From Microbacteriaceae bacterium (GTDB lineage: Bacteria > Actinomycetota > Actinomycetes > Actinomycetales > Microbacteriaceae), in assembly GCA_019638805.1 (NCBI GenBank), contig JAHBTA010000002.1, positions 62,001 through 126,000 of the forward strand: a stretch of 64,000 nt of DNA, read 5' to 3'. Made by a program: the position numbers and the translations under genes. The notes under the pieces were generated by a model. That model ran no database searches, was not told the DNA's origin, and saw only the letters and a program-made list of their open reading frames with translations. This document shows, in pieces, positions 29,300 through 39,315 of the stretch; positions within the stretch are counted from its first letter, which is position 1, and every line of letters starts with the position of its first letter.

Positions 29300-30403
29300 T
29301 CAGGCGGCGAAGGCTCCGAACCGCAGCAGTGGGATCTCCTGCTCCTCCGGCCCGAACGAGCCGTGCTGGCCCACCATGCGACGCCCCGTGTCGTCCGCGT
29401 CGACGTAGTACGCGAAACCGGTGCGCGCGGCCACGAGCACGTCGCCGATGCGCGGGCGCACGGCCGGGTCGGTCTCCCCGAACCACCCGGCGCCGATGGC
29501 CTCGTCCCGGGTTGCGACCCAGGCGCGCGGGCCCTCGGCTTCGCGCCAGGAGGCGGCCACGGCATCCGCCTCGATCCCGGGCTCCAGGTGCAGATGCAGG
29601 CAGCGCGGCTCGCCGGCCACCTGACGCACGCCGGCCAGCAGCTCGGGCGGCACGATGCGCTGACCCTCGGGCGGCACCCGGGTCATGCCGTGGTCGGCGG
29701 TCACGAGCATGCCCTGGCGCTCCCCCATCTCGCGCACCAGGCCTCCCGTCTGCGCGTCGAGCTCCTCGAGCGCCGCGAGCCAGCGCGGCGACCCCACCCC
29801 GCGCGCGTGACCTTCGACATCGAGCTCGGCCACGTACAGATAGATCAGCGCGGGCCCCGGTTCGGCGAGCATTCGCCGCGCCTCGCGGAACCGGTCGGCG
29901 GTCGAGGCCGCGCCGACGTATTCGGCTCCGCGCAGCACGGCGCGCGTGAGGGCGGAGACCCGATGCCGCGGCGAGGCGATGGCGATGCTGCGCACATCCT
30001 CCGCGCTCTCGAAGAGGGTGGGCTCGCGCTGCCAGATCGCGGGATCGACCCCGTCGAGCGTGAGCTGGGGGACCACGACGCCGCGCGCCGGGTCCAGGGC
30101 GCGATAGCCCACCATCCCGTGCGTCCCGGGCGGTCGCCCGGTGGTCAGCGTGGCGAGCGCGGAGGCGGTCGTGGTGGGGAACCCGGCGGCGATCGCGGGA
30201 TCCGCGTCCAGACGGGATGCCAGGGTGCGCGCGTGCCCGCGGTGCGTCTCGAGGGCGCGGCGCCCCAATCCGTCGGCGAGCACCACGACGGCGTGCGTCA
30301 CCGCCCCGAGGCCGAGCCGGCCCCTCCTCCCCCGCAGCGCGTCGAGGCAATTCGGCAGCACATCGGCAAGGCTGAACCGGGAGGTTTTCGCCGCCGGTAG
30401 CAT
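29300..30403 (-). CDS. Alkaline phosphatase-superfamily phosphodiesterase
   Basis: 367 residues, type I phosphodiesterase/nucleotide pyrophosphatase family. It has the first metal-binding site VVLADGLG, the nucleophile Thr in [16 protein letters not shown], the mid-protein [15 protein letters not shown] and a [10 protein letters not shown] metal site. The natural substrate is unknown. It regularly neighbours sepH and parC in actinobacteria. The ATG (30403) lies 12 bases from the divergent parC ATG; a TAGGAT -10 box ends seven bases upstream of it. Confidence 0.88.
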   Translation of the reverse strand: MLPAAKTSRFSLADVLPNCLDALRGRRGRLGLGAVTHAVVVLADGLGRRALETHRGHARTLASRLDADPAIAAGFPTTTASALATLTTGRPPGTHGMVGYRALDPARGVVVPQLTLDGVDPAIWQREPTLFESAEDVRSIAIASPRHRVSALTRAVLRGAEYVGAASTADRFREARRMLAEPGPALIYLYVAELDVEGHARGVGSPRWLAALEELDAQTGGLVREMGERQGMLVTADHGMTRVPPEGQRIVPPELLAGVRQVAGEPRCLHLHLEPGIEADAVAASWREAEGPRAWVATRDEAIGAGWFGETDPAVRPRIGDVLVAARTGFAYYVDADDTGRRMVGQHGSFGPEEQEIPLLRFGAFAA

Positions 30404-30415
30404 GGCCCCGATCCT
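30404..30415. promoter_or_regulatory. 12-bp gap between divergent start codons
   Basis: The phosphodiesterase (minus) and parC (plus) start codons are 12 bases apart. A TAGGAT -10 box for the minus gene overlaps the parC start codon, and a TAGCAT box for parC lies inside the first codons of the phosphodiesterase gene (30397-30402). The two promoters must therefore overlap physically. Confidence 0.5.
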
Positions 30416-32887
30416 ATGACTCCCCCTGATTCCCCTTCTTCCGCCAACCTCTCCTCCGGCGAGCGAATCGAGGACATCGACGTCGACGCCGAGATGCGGG
30501 CGTCCTACCTCGAGTACGCGTACTCCGTCATCTACTCGCGCGCCATCCCGGACGCCCGCGACGGGCTCAAGCCCGTGCAGCGGCGCATCCTGTACCAGAT
30601 GTCGGAGATGGGGCTGCGCCCCGATCGCGGTCACGTCAAGAGCGCGCGCGTCGTTGGCGACGTCATGGGGCGCCTGCACCCGCACGGCGACACCGCCATC
30701 TACGACGCTCTCGTGCGCATGGCGCAGGACTTCACGATGCGCCTGCCGCTCGTGGACGGGCACGGCAACTTCGGCTCGCTCGACGACGGGCCCGCCGCCG
30801 CGCGCTACACCGAGGCGCGCCTGCAAGCCGCCGCGATGTCCATGACCGAGGGGCTCGATGAGGACGTCGTCGACTTCGTTCCCAACTACGACAACCAGCT
30901 GACCCAGCCCGAGGTCCTGCCCGCCGCCTACCCCAACCTCCTGGTCAACGGCGCGTCGGGCATCGCGGTGGGCATGGCGACCAACATGGCCCCGCACAAC
31001 CTCATCGAGGTGGCCGCCGCGGCCCGGCACCTGCTGGAGAACCCCGAGGCGACGCTCGACGAGCTCATGGCCTATGTCCCCGGCCCCGACCTGCCGACGG
31101 GCGGGACGATCGTCGGCCTCGACGGCATCAAGGATGCTTACGCGACCGGCCGGGGAACCTTCCGCACGCGCGCCCGGGTCGCGATCGAGCAGCTCTCCGC
31201 CCGGCGCACCGGGCTCGTGGTGACCGAGCTGCCCTATCTCGTGGGGCCCGAGCGCGTGATCGAGAAGATCAAGGACGGCGTGCAGAGCAAGAAGCTCACC
31301 GGCATCGCCGACGTGACCGATCTGACCGACCGCAAGAACGGCCTCCGGCTCGTGATCGGCATCAAGACCGGTTTCAGCCCGGAGGGCGTGCTCGAGCAGC
31401 TGTACCGGTTGACCCCGCTCGAGGACGGCTTCTCGATCAACAACGTCGCCCTCGTGGACGGCCGCCCGCAGACCCTGGGTCTGCGCGAGCTGCTGCGCGT
31501 GTATCTGGACCACCGCATCCAGGTGGTCACCCGCCGCTCGCGATTCCGGCTCGCGCGCCGGCAGGAGCGTCTGCACCTGGTCGACGGACTGCTCATCGCG
31601 ATCCTGGACATCGACGAGGTCATCCAGGTGGTGCGTTCGAGCGACGACGCGGCGCAGGCGCGCACGCGTCTGACCGAGGTCTTCGATCTGAGCGTGATCC
31701 AGGCCGACTACATCCTCGAACTGCAACTGCGCCGGCTCACCAGGTTCAGCCGCATCGAGCTCGAGAACGAGCGTGACCGGCTGCACGCCGAGATCGCCGA
31801 GCTTGAGACCCTGCTCGCCGACCCCGCTCGCGTACGGGAGCGCGTCGGCGAAGAGCTCGACGAGATCGCCGAACGTTTCGGGACGCCCCGGCGCACGATG
31901 CTCACCGAGGCCTCGGGTGCGCCCGCGACCCCGGCGGCGCGCCGCGCAGCGGCCGCCTCGGCCCCCGCACTGGAGATCGCCGACGTCCCCACCCTGGTCG
32001 TGCTCTCGACCACGGGGCGCGCGGTGCGCGTCGATCTGCCGGAGGGCACCGAGCCTCCGACCCGGCCGACGCGCCGCAGCAAGCACGACGCCATCCGCTC
32101 GACCGTTCTGACCACCTCGCGCGGGCACCTGGGCGCGGTCACCTCGCGGGGACGTGTGCTGCGTTTCACGCCCGTCGACCTGCCGTCCGTCCCCGCCAAC
32201 TCGGTGCAGCTCGCCGCGGGTGCGCGCATCGGCGACTACCTGGGGATCGCGGACAAGAAGGAGTCCGTGGTCGGTCTCGTCGCGCTCGACTCCGAACTCC
32301 CGGTGGCCCTCGCCACGGCGCAGGGCGTGGTCAAGCGCGTCGCCCCCGGCGGCTACCCCGCGCGCCCCGAGGCCGAGGTCATCGCCCTCAAGTCCGGTGA
32401 CGAGGTGGTCGGGGCGGCTCAGGGTCCGGATTCGGAGGAGCTGGTGCTCATCACGAGCGACGCCCAGCTGCTGCACTTCCCGGCATCCGCGGTGCGTCCG
32501 CAGGGGCTCGCGGCCGGCGGCATGGCGGGCATCAACCTGGGTTCGGGCGCCCGCGTGCTGTTCTTCACCTCCCTCGACCCCGGCGCGGATGCGGTGGTCG
32601 CCACGATCTCGAGTCCCGCCGACACACTCACCGGTGCCGATCCGGGTCGCGCCAAGGTCTCCCGGTTCGGGGAGTTCCCGGGCAAGGGCCGCGCGACCGG
32701 GGGTGTTCGGGCGCACACCTTCCTCAAGGGCGAGAACGCGCTCGCGCTCGCCTGGGCGGGTCCCGCGCCCGCTCTCGCGGTCGGCCCGGACGGATCATTG
32801 CGCACCCTTCCCGACCCGGGCGCCAAACGCGACGCCTCGGGCACGCCCATGGATGCCGTGGTCGGCTCGATCGGGCGCGCCCTCTAG
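30416..32887 (+). CDS. parC: DNA topoisomerase IV subunit A
   Basis: 823 residues. The N-terminal breakage-reunion domain (about 25-490) has [25 protein letters not shown] and the active-site Tyr in AARYTEARL. The C-terminal beta-propeller (about 500-800) lacks the GyrA-box (QRRGGKG-type), supporting ParC over GyrA. It decatenates chromosomes together with ParE. parE lies 15 kb away at 47712-49838 on the other strand, separated by an accessory sugar island; the two genes may originally have been closer. Confidence 0.9.
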   Translation: MTPPDSPSSANLSSGERIEDIDVDAEMRASYLEYAYSVIYSRAIPDARDGLKPVQRRILYQMSEMGLRPDRGHVKSARVVGDVMGRLHPHGDTAIYDALVRMAQDFTMRLPLVDGHGNFGSLDDGPAAARYTEARLQAAAMSMTEGLDEDVVDFVPNYDNQLTQPEVLPAAYPNLLVNGASGIAVGMATNMAPHNLIEVAAAARHLLENPEATLDELMAYVPGPDLPTGGTIVGLDGIKDAYATGRGTFRTRARVAIEQLSARRTGLVVTELPYLVGPERVIEKIKDGVQSKKLTGIADVTDLTDRKNGLRLVIGIKTGFSPEGVLEQLYRLTPLEDGFSINNVALVDGRPQTLGLRELLRVYLDHRIQVVTRRSRFRLARRQERLHLVDGLLIAILDIDEVIQVVRSSDDAAQARTRLTEVFDLSVIQADYILELQLRRLTRFSRIELENERDRLHAEIAELETLLADPARVRERVGEELDEIAERFGTPRRTMLTEASGAPATPAARRAAAASAPALEIADVPTLVVLSTTGRAVRVDLPEGTEPPTRPTRRSKHDAIRSTVLTTSRGHLGAVTSRGRVLRFTPVDLPSVPANSVQLAAGARIGDYLGIADKKESVVGLVALDSELPVALATAQGVVKRVAPGGYPARPEAEVIALKSGDEVVGAAQGPDSEELVLITSDAQLLHFPASAVRPQGLAAGGMAGINLGSGARVLFFTSLDPGADAVVATISSPADTLTGADPGRAKVSRFGEFPGKGRATGGVRAHTFLKGENALALAWAGPAPALAVGPDGSLRTLPDPGAKRDASGTPMDAVVGSIGRAL

Positions 32888-32922
32888 CGCCGGGGGTGCA
32901 TGACGGCGCGTTTCCGGGATGA

Positions 32923-32972
32923 TTGACAGCCCCGGGCCGAGTGTATAGATTGCGCAGGAAGTAAAGTTTCCT
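32923..32972 (+). promoter_or_regulatory. Promoter and operator of the ROK regulator gene
   Basis: TTGACA (-35, 32923-32928) and TATAGAT (-10 region, 32944-32950) are followed immediately by the palindrome-like AGTAAAGTTTCCT (32960-32972). The operator sits over the expected transcription start, so binding would block the promoter. A 12 of 13 match to it, a perfect palindrome, lies upstream of the ABC substrate-binding gene (46102-46114). Confidence 0.65.
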
Positions 32973-32990
32973 AACTCACCGGAGGGAATC

Positions 32991-34181
32991 GTGCCACGCC
33001 CTTCGTGGGAGCACCCCGGCCGAGGCCCCGAGGGGCCCAAACCGGCGACCCCCGGGCTGCTCCGGTCCCTCAACGACCGCGTGGTGCTCGACCTGCTGCT
33101 CGAGCACGGCGCTCTGAGCCGCAGCGATGTGTGGCGGCTGACCGGGGTCTCCAAGCCCACCGCGTCGCAGTCGCTCACGCGGCTCGAGGAGAGCGGGCAC
33201 GTGCTGCAGAGCGGCGTCGAGGAGTCGGCACGCGGCGGCCGGGCGACGACCATGTACCGGCTCAACCCGCGCGCCGGATTCGCCGCCGCGATCGACGTGA
33301 CCGCGACAGGCGTGCACGTGCGGATCGCGGATCTCCTCGGAACCGTCATCGGCGAGCACCGCGGCGAGGGCGCACCCCGCCCCCAGGACGCCATCGACGC
33401 GCTGCAGACCGGACTCGAGCGGGCCGGACTCACCGGACCCGACCTCTCCGCGCTGGTCGTGGCGCTCCCCGGTTCCTACGACCCGGACGCCGACCTGCTG
33501 CGGTTCGCACCGCACCTCCCGCGCTGGCTGGAGCCGGGGCTGCTCGCCCGGCTCGAGGAGGCCGTGGGCGCGCCCGCGTACATCGAGAACGACGTCAACC
33601 TCGTCGCGATCGCCGAGCAGCGGGTCGGCGCCGCGCGCGATGACCAGGACTTCCTGCTGCTCTGGAGCGACGAGGGCCTCGGCTCCGCCATCGTGCTCGG
33701 CGGGCGACTGCACCGCGGAGGCGCGGGCGGCGCCGGCGAGATCGCCTACCTGCTCGTGCCCGGGATCGACGTCGTGCGCAACCCGGTGCGCGAGGACCAC
33801 GGCGGCTTCGACGACCTCGCGGGGGCGGCCGCGATCCTGGACCTGGCCGCACGGCACGGCCTGCCCGGCGATGCCCCGCACGATGCCGTCGCGACGGCCG
33901 TCTCCTCGGGATTCACGGGCTTCATCGACGAACTCGCGGAGCGCTACGCCTATGGGCTCGCCTCGGCCATCGCCCTGCTCGATCCGCCGGCCGTCGTGCT
34001 CGCGGGGCGCACCATGGATGCCGGGGGCACGAACCTCGTCGACGCCATCCGCCGCCAACTGGACGAGATCTCGATCCGCAGTCCGCGGCTCGTGCTCGGC
34101 GAGGTGGCACGAGAGGCCGTGATCACCGGCGCCCTGCTGGTCGGGCTCGAACGCACCCGGGACGGGGTGTTCTCGACGTGA
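32991..34181 (+). CDS. ROK-family transcriptional regulator
   Basis: 396 residues: an N-terminal winged helix-turn-helix (about 25-80; GALSRSDVWRLTGVSKPTAS then RLEESGHV) and a sugar-kinase-like ROK domain with GGAGEIAYLL. ROK regulators of the NagC/XylR type repress sugar operons and respond to the sugar or its phosphate. A GGAGGG SD precedes GTG 32991. The gene overlaps the GH4 gene downstream by 4 bases. Its own promoter carries the motif shared with the ABC-transporter promoter, so it probably controls itself and the whole island. Confidence 0.9.
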   Translation: MPRPSWEHPGRGPEGPKPATPGLLRSLNDRVVLDLLLEHGALSRSDVWRLTGVSKPTASQSLTRLEESGHVLQSGVEESARGGRATTMYRLNPRAGFAAAIDVTATGVHVRIADLLGTVIGEHRGEGAPRPQDAIDALQTGLERAGLTGPDLSALVVALPGSYDPDADLLRFAPHLPRWLEPGLLARLEEAVGAPAYIENDVNLVAIAEQRVGAARDDQDFLLLWSDEGLGSAIVLGGRLHRGGAGGAGEIAYLLVPGIDVVRNPVREDHGGFDDLAGAAAILDLAARHGLPGDAPHDAVATAVSSGFTGFIDELAERYAYGLASAIALLDPPAVVLAGRTMDAGGTNLVDAIRRQLDEISIRSPRLVLGEVAREAVITGALLVGLERTRDGVFST

Positions 34182-35431
34182 GGATCGCGGTGATCGGGGG
34201 TGCCTCCACGTACACCCCGGAACTCGTCGACGGCATCGGACGCCTGGGCCTGCCGGTCGACGAACTGGCGCTCGTGGACCCGGACACCGACCGGCTCGAG
34301 GTCGTCGCGGGTCTCGGCCGCCGCATCCTGGCCAGGTGGGGCAGCCCATGCACCGTGACGACCACGACCGACGTCGCCGAGGCGTCCACGGGGGCGGCGG
34401 CCGTCCTGCTGCAGCTGCGGGTGGGCGGCCAGGCCGCCCGGGAGCGCGACGAGACCTGGCCGCTGAGCTGCGGCTGCATCGGACAGGAGACCACGGGCGC
34501 GGGAGGGCTCGCGAAGGCGATGCGCACCGTCCCGGTGGTCCGGCGGATCGCCGAACGCGTGCGCGAGGTGGCGCCCGATGCCTGGATCGTCGACTTCACC
34601 AACCCGGTCGGCATCGTGACCCGCGCCCTGCTCGACGACGGGCACCGCGCGATCGGACTGTGCAACGTCGCGATCGGCCTGCAGCGCCTCATCGCGAAAT
34701 TGCTCGAGGTCGAGCCGGGCGCGGTCGAGCTCACCCACGTCGGGCTCAATCACCTGAGCTGGGAGACCGGGGTGACGGTGGCCGGCGAACCCGTGCTGCC
34801 CCGACTGCTGCGGGACTTCGGCGACGCGCTCGTCGAGGAGGTCGAGCTCCCGGTGTCCCTCCTGCGTCGGGAAGGCACCATCCCGTCGTACTACCTGCGC
34901 TACTTTTACGAGCACGACGCGCTCGTCCGGGAATCGCGTGAGAAGGGGAGTCGCGCGGCGGCCGTCGCCCGCATCGAGCGCGAGCTCCTCGAGCTCTACG
35001 CCGACCCGGAACTCGACAGCAAGCCCGAGCTGCTCGCCCAGCGCGGCGGCGCGTACTACTCGGAGGCGGCCGTCGCCCTCCTGCGCTCGCTCCTCTGGGA
35101 TACCGTGCCCGCTCGTCACGTCGTCAACGTCAGGAACGCGGGCACGCTCCCCTTCCTCCCGGACGAGGCCGTCATCGAGGTCTCCGCAGCGGTCGGCCGC
35201 GACGGTGCCGCGCCCCTGCCGGTCGGCGAGGTCCCTCCCCTGGCCGGCGGCCTCATCGCCCACACGGCCGCCTACGAGGTCCTCGCCCTCGACGCCGCGC
35301 GCCACGGCGGCCGCGATCGCATCGCGCGCGCCCTTCTCGCCCACCCCCTGATCGGACAGCTCGACCGGGCGGAGCCGCTGGCCGACCTGCTTCTGGCCGA
35401 GAACGCCCCGTGGCTGGCGGGCACCCGATGA
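34178..35431 (+). CDS. GH4 family glycosidase (6-phospho-beta-glucosidase-like)
   Basis: 417 residues. The NAD-binding start MRIAVIGGASTYTPELVDG, the metal-binding Cys in LCNVAIGLQ and His in GLNHLSWE, and SYYLRYFYEHD are typical of GH4 enzymes, which use NAD and Mn2+ and cleave glycosides by an oxidation-elimination route. Family members act on 6-phosphoglycosides. Nearby BadF-type kinases and the ABC importer suggest an intracellular route in which an imported disaccharide is first phosphorylated; this is inference. GTG 34178 overlaps the ROK stop (GTGA). Confidence 0.88.
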   Translation: MRIAVIGGASTYTPELVDGIGRLGLPVDELALVDPDTDRLEVVAGLGRRILARWGSPCTVTTTTDVAEASTGAAAVLLQLRVGGQAARERDETWPLSCGCIGQETTGAGGLAKAMRTVPVVRRIAERVREVAPDAWIVDFTNPVGIVTRALLDDGHRAIGLCNVAIGLQRLIAKLLEVEPGAVELTHVGLNHLSWETGVTVAGEPVLPRLLRDFGDALVEEVELPVSLLRREGTIPSYYLRYFYEHDALVRESREKGSRAAAVARIERELLELYADPELDSKPELLAQRGGAYYSEAAVALLRSLLWDTVPARHVVNVRNAGTLPFLPDEAVIEVSAAVGRDGAAPLPVGEVPPLAGGLIAHTAAYEVLALDAARHGGRDRIARALLAHPLIGQLDRAEPLADLLLAENAPWLAGTR

Positions 35432-36426
35432 GCGTCGACCGCACGATCGTCGCAATCGACGGCGGCAACAGCAAGACGGACGTCGTGCTGCTCCGCGGCG
35501 ACGGCGAGCTGCTCAGTCGCGCCCGATCGGGCCCCTTCGTGCCGCACCTCATCGGCGCAGAAGCGGCCGTGGACTCGCTCGACCAGGCGGTCGCAGCGGT
35601 GCTCGCGGCCGCGGGCCTGACGCGCGCCGACCATATCGCCGCATACCTCGCCAACGCGGATCTCCCGGCCGAGGAGGACGCGATCCGCGACGCCATGATC
35701 GCCAAGGACTGGGCCGGCGACGTGGCCGTCGAGAACGACACGCTCGCCCTCCTGCGGGCGGGAACGCTCGCCGCGGATGCCGTGGCCGTGGTCTGCGGGG
35801 CTGGCATCAATTGCGTGGGGGTCGCCTCCGACGGCGCACGCGTGCGCTATCCGGCGCTCGGCCGCATCACGGGTGACTGGGGCGGCGGGCTCGGGCTCGC
35901 CAAGGAGGTGCTGTGGTCGGCGGCGCGTCACGAGGACGGCCGCGGCCCCGCGACGGCGCTCACGGCTGCCGTGGCCGCCCACTTCGGGCGGCCGACCGCG
36001 GTGGGGGTCTCCGAGGCGCTGCACCTGCACGAGATCCCCTACGACCGGGTGTACGAGCTCGTCCCCGTGCTTTTCGAGCTGGCTGCCGCTGGCGACGAGG
36101 TCGCGGCGGCCATCGTCCGCAGGCAGGCGGCCGAGATCGTCCTGCTCGCGGTCGTGACCCTTCGCCGGCTCGGCCGCATCGACTCCGCCGCTGACGTCGT
36201 CCTCGGCGGGGGCATCCTGACCGCGGCCGAACCGGTTCTGCTCGACGACGTGCTCGCGGGCCTGGCTCGCGACGCGCCCCACGCACGGCCGGTCATCGTC
36301 GATGCCGCGCCCGTCGTGGGCGCGGCCATGCTGGGCATCGAGCGGGTGCGCGCCGGGGACGATCCGGCCGCGATCGAGGCCGCCCTGGAGCGCGCACGCG
36401 CGCAGATCGGAGCACCGCGTGGCTGA
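35428..36426 (+). CDS. BadF/BadG/BcrA-type sugar kinase (N-acetylglucosamine kinase-like)
   Basis: 332 residues, an ASKHA-fold ATPase. Phosphate 1 motif VAIDGGNSKTDVVLL at residues 7-21, a central GRITGDWGGGLGLAKEVL loop typical of eukaryotic-type GlcNAc kinases and a late adenosine motif (VVLGGGIL). It likely phosphorylates an amino sugar at C6. The start ATG 35428 overlaps the GH4 stop (ATGA). It is one of two such kinases in the island; the other is at 41357-42286. Confidence 0.8.
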   Translation: MSVDRTIVAIDGGNSKTDVVLLRGDGELLSRARSGPFVPHLIGAEAAVDSLDQAVAAVLAAAGLTRADHIAAYLANADLPAEEDAIRDAMIAKDWAGDVAVENDTLALLRAGTLAADAVAVVCGAGINCVGVASDGARVRYPALGRITGDWGGGLGLAKEVLWSAARHEDGRGPATALTAAVAAHFGRPTAVGVSEALHLHEIPYDRVYELVPVLFELAAAGDEVAAAIVRRQAAEIVLLAVVTLRRLGRIDSAADVVLGGGILTAAEPVLLDDVLAGLARDAPHARPVIVDAAPVVGAAMLGIERVRAGDDPAAIEAALERARAQIGAPRG

Positions 36427-37309
36427 CCTCCGCTTCGGGCTCGTCGGAACCGGATACTGGGCCGCCGAGACCCACGCCCCCGCGATCGCCGCCACCCCCG
36501 GCATGCGGCTCGAGTCCGTATGGGGTCGCCGCGCCGAGGCGGCGGAGCAGCTCGCCTCCCGTCACGGGGCCACCGGATTCACCGACGTCGACGCCTTCTT
36601 GCAGACCGTGGACGCCGTCGCCTTCGCCGCGCCGCCGCACGTGCAGTCCGGGCTCGCCGTCCGAGCAGCCGAGGCGGGCAAACACCTGCTGCTCGAGAAG
36701 CCCATCGCGGTATCGGAGGCCGAGGCCGAGCGGGTCGTGACGGCCGTCGAGCGGGCCGGGGTGGCATCCGTCGTCTTCCACACCATCCTGTTCGACCCGC
36801 GCATGCGCGCCATCGTCGAGGGCCGCCCCGAAGAGGGCTGGTCGGGGGGTCAGGGCCTCTGGCTCGGATCGGCACTGCGCGACGACAACCCGTTCAACAC
36901 GCCCTGGCGGCACGACAAGGGCGCGCTCTGGGACCTCGGACCGCACGCGATCTCGGTGCTCTGGGCGACGCTCGGGCCGATCGTGGACGCGACGGCGACG
37001 CGGGGAGACCGCGATCTGGTGCATGCCGTGCTGCGCCACGCCTCGGGCGCGACCAGCACGACCTCCATGACCCTCCAGGCATCGGATGCGGCGGACGGCT
37101 TCTCCACGCTGCTGTGGGGCGAGACGGGCCGGCAGGCCCTCCCGGTCGACGACGTCGACGAGGGCGAGGCGCTGCGGACGGCCCTGGCCGAGCTCCGCGA
37201 CCTGATCGTGACGGGCGGCACCGAGCACGCCTCCGACGCGCGGTTCGGACGCGACGTGGTCGCCGTGCTGGCCAGGCTCGAGGCATCCCTCGGGGAGGAC
37301 GCGTCGTGA
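36419..37309 (+). CDS. Gfo/Idh/MocA-family oxidoreductase
   Basis: 296 residues. The Rossmann motif LVGTGYWAAETHAPAIAA (about 8-25), the family EKP motif (LLEKPIAVSEAEAE), and HDKGALWDLGPHAISVLW with the dehydrogenase His are visible. Such enzymes oxidise or reduce sugars and inositols, and some are NAD-dependent glycosidases. GTG 36419 overlaps the kinase stop by 8 bases. It belongs to a run of six overlapping genes (32991-39302). The substrate is unknown. Confidence 0.85.
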   Translation: MADLRFGLVGTGYWAAETHAPAIAATPGMRLESVWGRRAEAAEQLASRHGATGFTDVDAFLQTVDAVAFAAPPHVQSGLAVRAAEAGKHLLLEKPIAVSEAEAERVVTAVERAGVASVVFHTILFDPRMRAIVEGRPEEGWSGGQGLWLGSALRDDNPFNTPWRHDKGALWDLGPHAISVLWATLGPIVDATATRGDRDLVHAVLRHASGATSTTSMTLQASDAADGFSTLLWGETGRQALPVDDVDEGEALRTALAELRDLIVTGGTEHASDARFGRDVVAVLARLEASLGEDAS

Positions 37310-38319
37310 GCGGGACGCGTCGCATCGTGTTCCCGGCTCCCGGCCTGGTCGTGGTCGAGGACGCAGCGGCCTCGCCGCCCGGACCGGGCGAACTGCTGTG
37401 CGAGGCGCGGGTCTCGCTCCTGAGCACGGGCACCGAATCGTTCTGCCTCGCCGGCGAGTTCGATCCGGGCACGTTCTGGGAGGAGTGGGTGCGCTACCCG
37501 TTCGCGCCCGGGTACTCCATGACCTCGGTCGTCGTGGAGGCGGGTACCGAGACGACCGGGTTCCGCCCCGGCGACCGGATCGCCACCCAGACGCCGCACG
37601 TCGAGCGCTTCACGATCGCCGCGGCCGAGGCCGTGCGCATCCCGGACGACATCACGGACGATCAGGCCGCCTGGATGTCGCTGGCCTGCACGACCCAGCT
37701 CGGCGTGCGCCGCGCCGAGCTGCAGCTGGGCGAGACGGTGGGCGTCGTGGGCCTGGGGCTCCTTGGCCAGCTCGTGACGCAGTACCTGCGGGTCGCCGGG
37801 GCGGGCCGCATCATCGCCATCGACACCGCCCAGGAGCGGCTGGACCGGGCCCTCGCACACGGCGCGACCGACGCCATCGCGGCGACCGCGGGCTCCGCGC
37901 GCGACCGGGTGGCCGAGCTCACAGGCGGCGACCTGCTCGACGTGGTCTTCGACATCACCGGGCACCACGACGTGCTCGCGGACGCCTCGACCCTGCTGCG
38001 CCCGCTCGGGCGCCTCGTACTGCTCGGCGACAGCCCCTCACCCAGCCGCCAGCGACTCGGCCCGCGCATCGTGGGCGACTCGATCGCGGTCCTGGGCGTG
38101 CACGCCTCGATCGCCCCGGAGGTCCGCACCCCGCGCGACCGATGGACCATCGAGGCGATGACCGGACTGTTCTTCCTGCTGCTGCGCACCGGGCGGATGG
38201 ATGTCGACGGGCTGGTGTCGCACCGGTTCTCCCCCGACGACGCTCCCGCGGTCTACGAGCGGTTGCAGACGCATCGCTCCGAGCACCTGGGCGTCCTGTT
38301 CGATTGGACTCGTCCATGA
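37306..38319 (+). CDS. Medium-chain dehydrogenase (MDR family), zinc-less type
   Basis: 337 residues with the MDR nucleotide fold VGVVGLGLLGQLVTQYLRVA (about 145-164). The usual catalytic-zinc cysteine (C-G-T/S-D) is replaced by STGTESF, as in the MDR half of bi-domain (MDR plus Gfo/Idh) oxidoreductases. The next gene encodes a Gfo/Idh protein, overlapping by 4 bases, so the two could act as separated halves of such an enzyme. GTG 37306 overlaps the upstream stop (GTGA). Confidence 0.82.
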   Translation: MSGTRRIVFPAPGLVVVEDAAASPPGPGELLCEARVSLLSTGTESFCLAGEFDPGTFWEEWVRYPFAPGYSMTSVVVEAGTETTGFRPGDRIATQTPHVERFTIAAAEAVRIPDDITDDQAAWMSLACTTQLGVRRAELQLGETVGVVGLGLLGQLVTQYLRVAGAGRIIAIDTAQERLDRALAHGATDAIAATAGSARDRVAELTGGDLLDVVFDITGHHDVLADASTLLRPLGRLVLLGDSPSPSRQRLGPRIVGDSIAVLGVHASIAPEVRTPRDRWTIEAMTGLFFLLLRTGRMDVDGLVSHRFSPDDAPAVYERLQTHRSEHLGVLFDWTRP

Positions 38320-39302
38320 GCGCCGTGCGCTGGGGCATCCTGGGGGCCGCCGGCATCAACGAGGCGATGGCCCCCGCGATCGCGGCCGCCTCCAACGCCG
38401 AGCTCGTGGCGATCGCGAGCAGGACGGCGGAGCGCGCCGAGGCCGCCGCGGAGCGGTTCGGCGCCGCGCGTGCCGTCGAGGGCTACGACGCGCTGCTCGC
38501 CGATCCGGACATCGAGGCGGTCTACATCCCGCTGCCCAACGCCTTCCACCTCGAGTGGACGCTGCGCGCCGCCGCGGCGGGCAAGCACGTGCTGTGCGAG
38601 AAGCCCATGGCGATCACCGCCTCGGACGCGCGCGCGATGATCGCGGCCTGCGACGCCGCCGGCGTTCTGCTGGCCGAGGCCTTCATGTACGCCCATCACC
38701 CGCGGTACGCGCGGATCGCCGAGATCATCGACTCCGGTGAGATCGGGACGCCCCATGCGATCCTCACCACCTTCTCATTCGACGCGAGCGACGAGCTCGA
38801 TCACTCCGGCTTCCAGGGCCTGCCCGGCAGCGGATCCGTCTACGACGTCGGCTGCTACGCGGTGCACTCGGCGCGCATGCTGCTGAAGCGCGAACCGCGC
38901 GCGGTGACCGCCCGTGCCACCGAGTCCGCGCTGCACGGCGACATCGACCTGGCGACCTCGGCTCTGGTCGAGTTCGACGGCGCGACTCTGCTCTTCCACG
39001 TCGACATGGCGGCCGCCGATACGGACGTGCTCGAGGTCATCGGCAGCGCCGGACGCATCGTGGTCCCGCACGCCTTCATCTGCTCCCCCGGCGACGGCGA
39101 CTTCCGGGTGGAGACCGCGGCCGGGTCCCGGGTCGAGAGCGCGGATGCCGTCGACCACTATCGCGTGCAGGTCGAGACGTTCTCGCGCGCCGTCGGAGGC
39201 GACGGGGACCTGCTGCTGGACCCCTCCGATGCGGAGCGCAACGCCGCCGCCCTCGAGGCGATCACGCTGTCCTGGCGGGACGGGCGGCGCGTCCTGGTCT
39301 AA
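38316..39302 (+). CDS. Gfo/Idh/MocA-family oxidoreductase
   Basis: 328 residues with ILGAAGINEAMAPAIAA as the NAD(P)-binding loop, the EKP motif LCEKPMAITASDAR, and GSGSVYDVGCYAVHSARMLL with the conserved His. This form is close to NADP-dependent 1,5-anhydro-D-fructose reductase or glucose-fructose oxidoreductase. ATG 38316 overlaps the MDR stop (ATGA). It ends the plus-strand operon; the GH84 gene converges 13 bases away. Confidence 0.87.
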   Translation: MSAVRWGILGAAGINEAMAPAIAAASNAELVAIASRTAERAEAAAERFGAARAVEGYDALLADPDIEAVYIPLPNAFHLEWTLRAAAAGKHVLCEKPMAITASDARAMIAACDAAGVLLAEAFMYAHHPRYARIAEIIDSGEIGTPHAILTTFSFDASDELDHSGFQGLPGSGSVYDVGCYAVHSARMLLKREPRAVTARATESALHGDIDLATSALVEFDGATLLFHVDMAAADTDVLEVIGSAGRIVVPHAFICSPGDGDFRVETAAGSRVESADAVDHYRVQVETFSRAVGGDGDLLLDPSDAERNAAALEAITLSWRDGRRVLV

Positions 39303-39315
39303 CCGGCGTTGGAAC

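Noticed and set aside
29300-32716. An 1138-codon minus-strand frame covering parC and the phosphodiesterase
   Set aside because: Only the last 367 codons have family motifs; the rest is the shadow of parC. The start was set at 30403.
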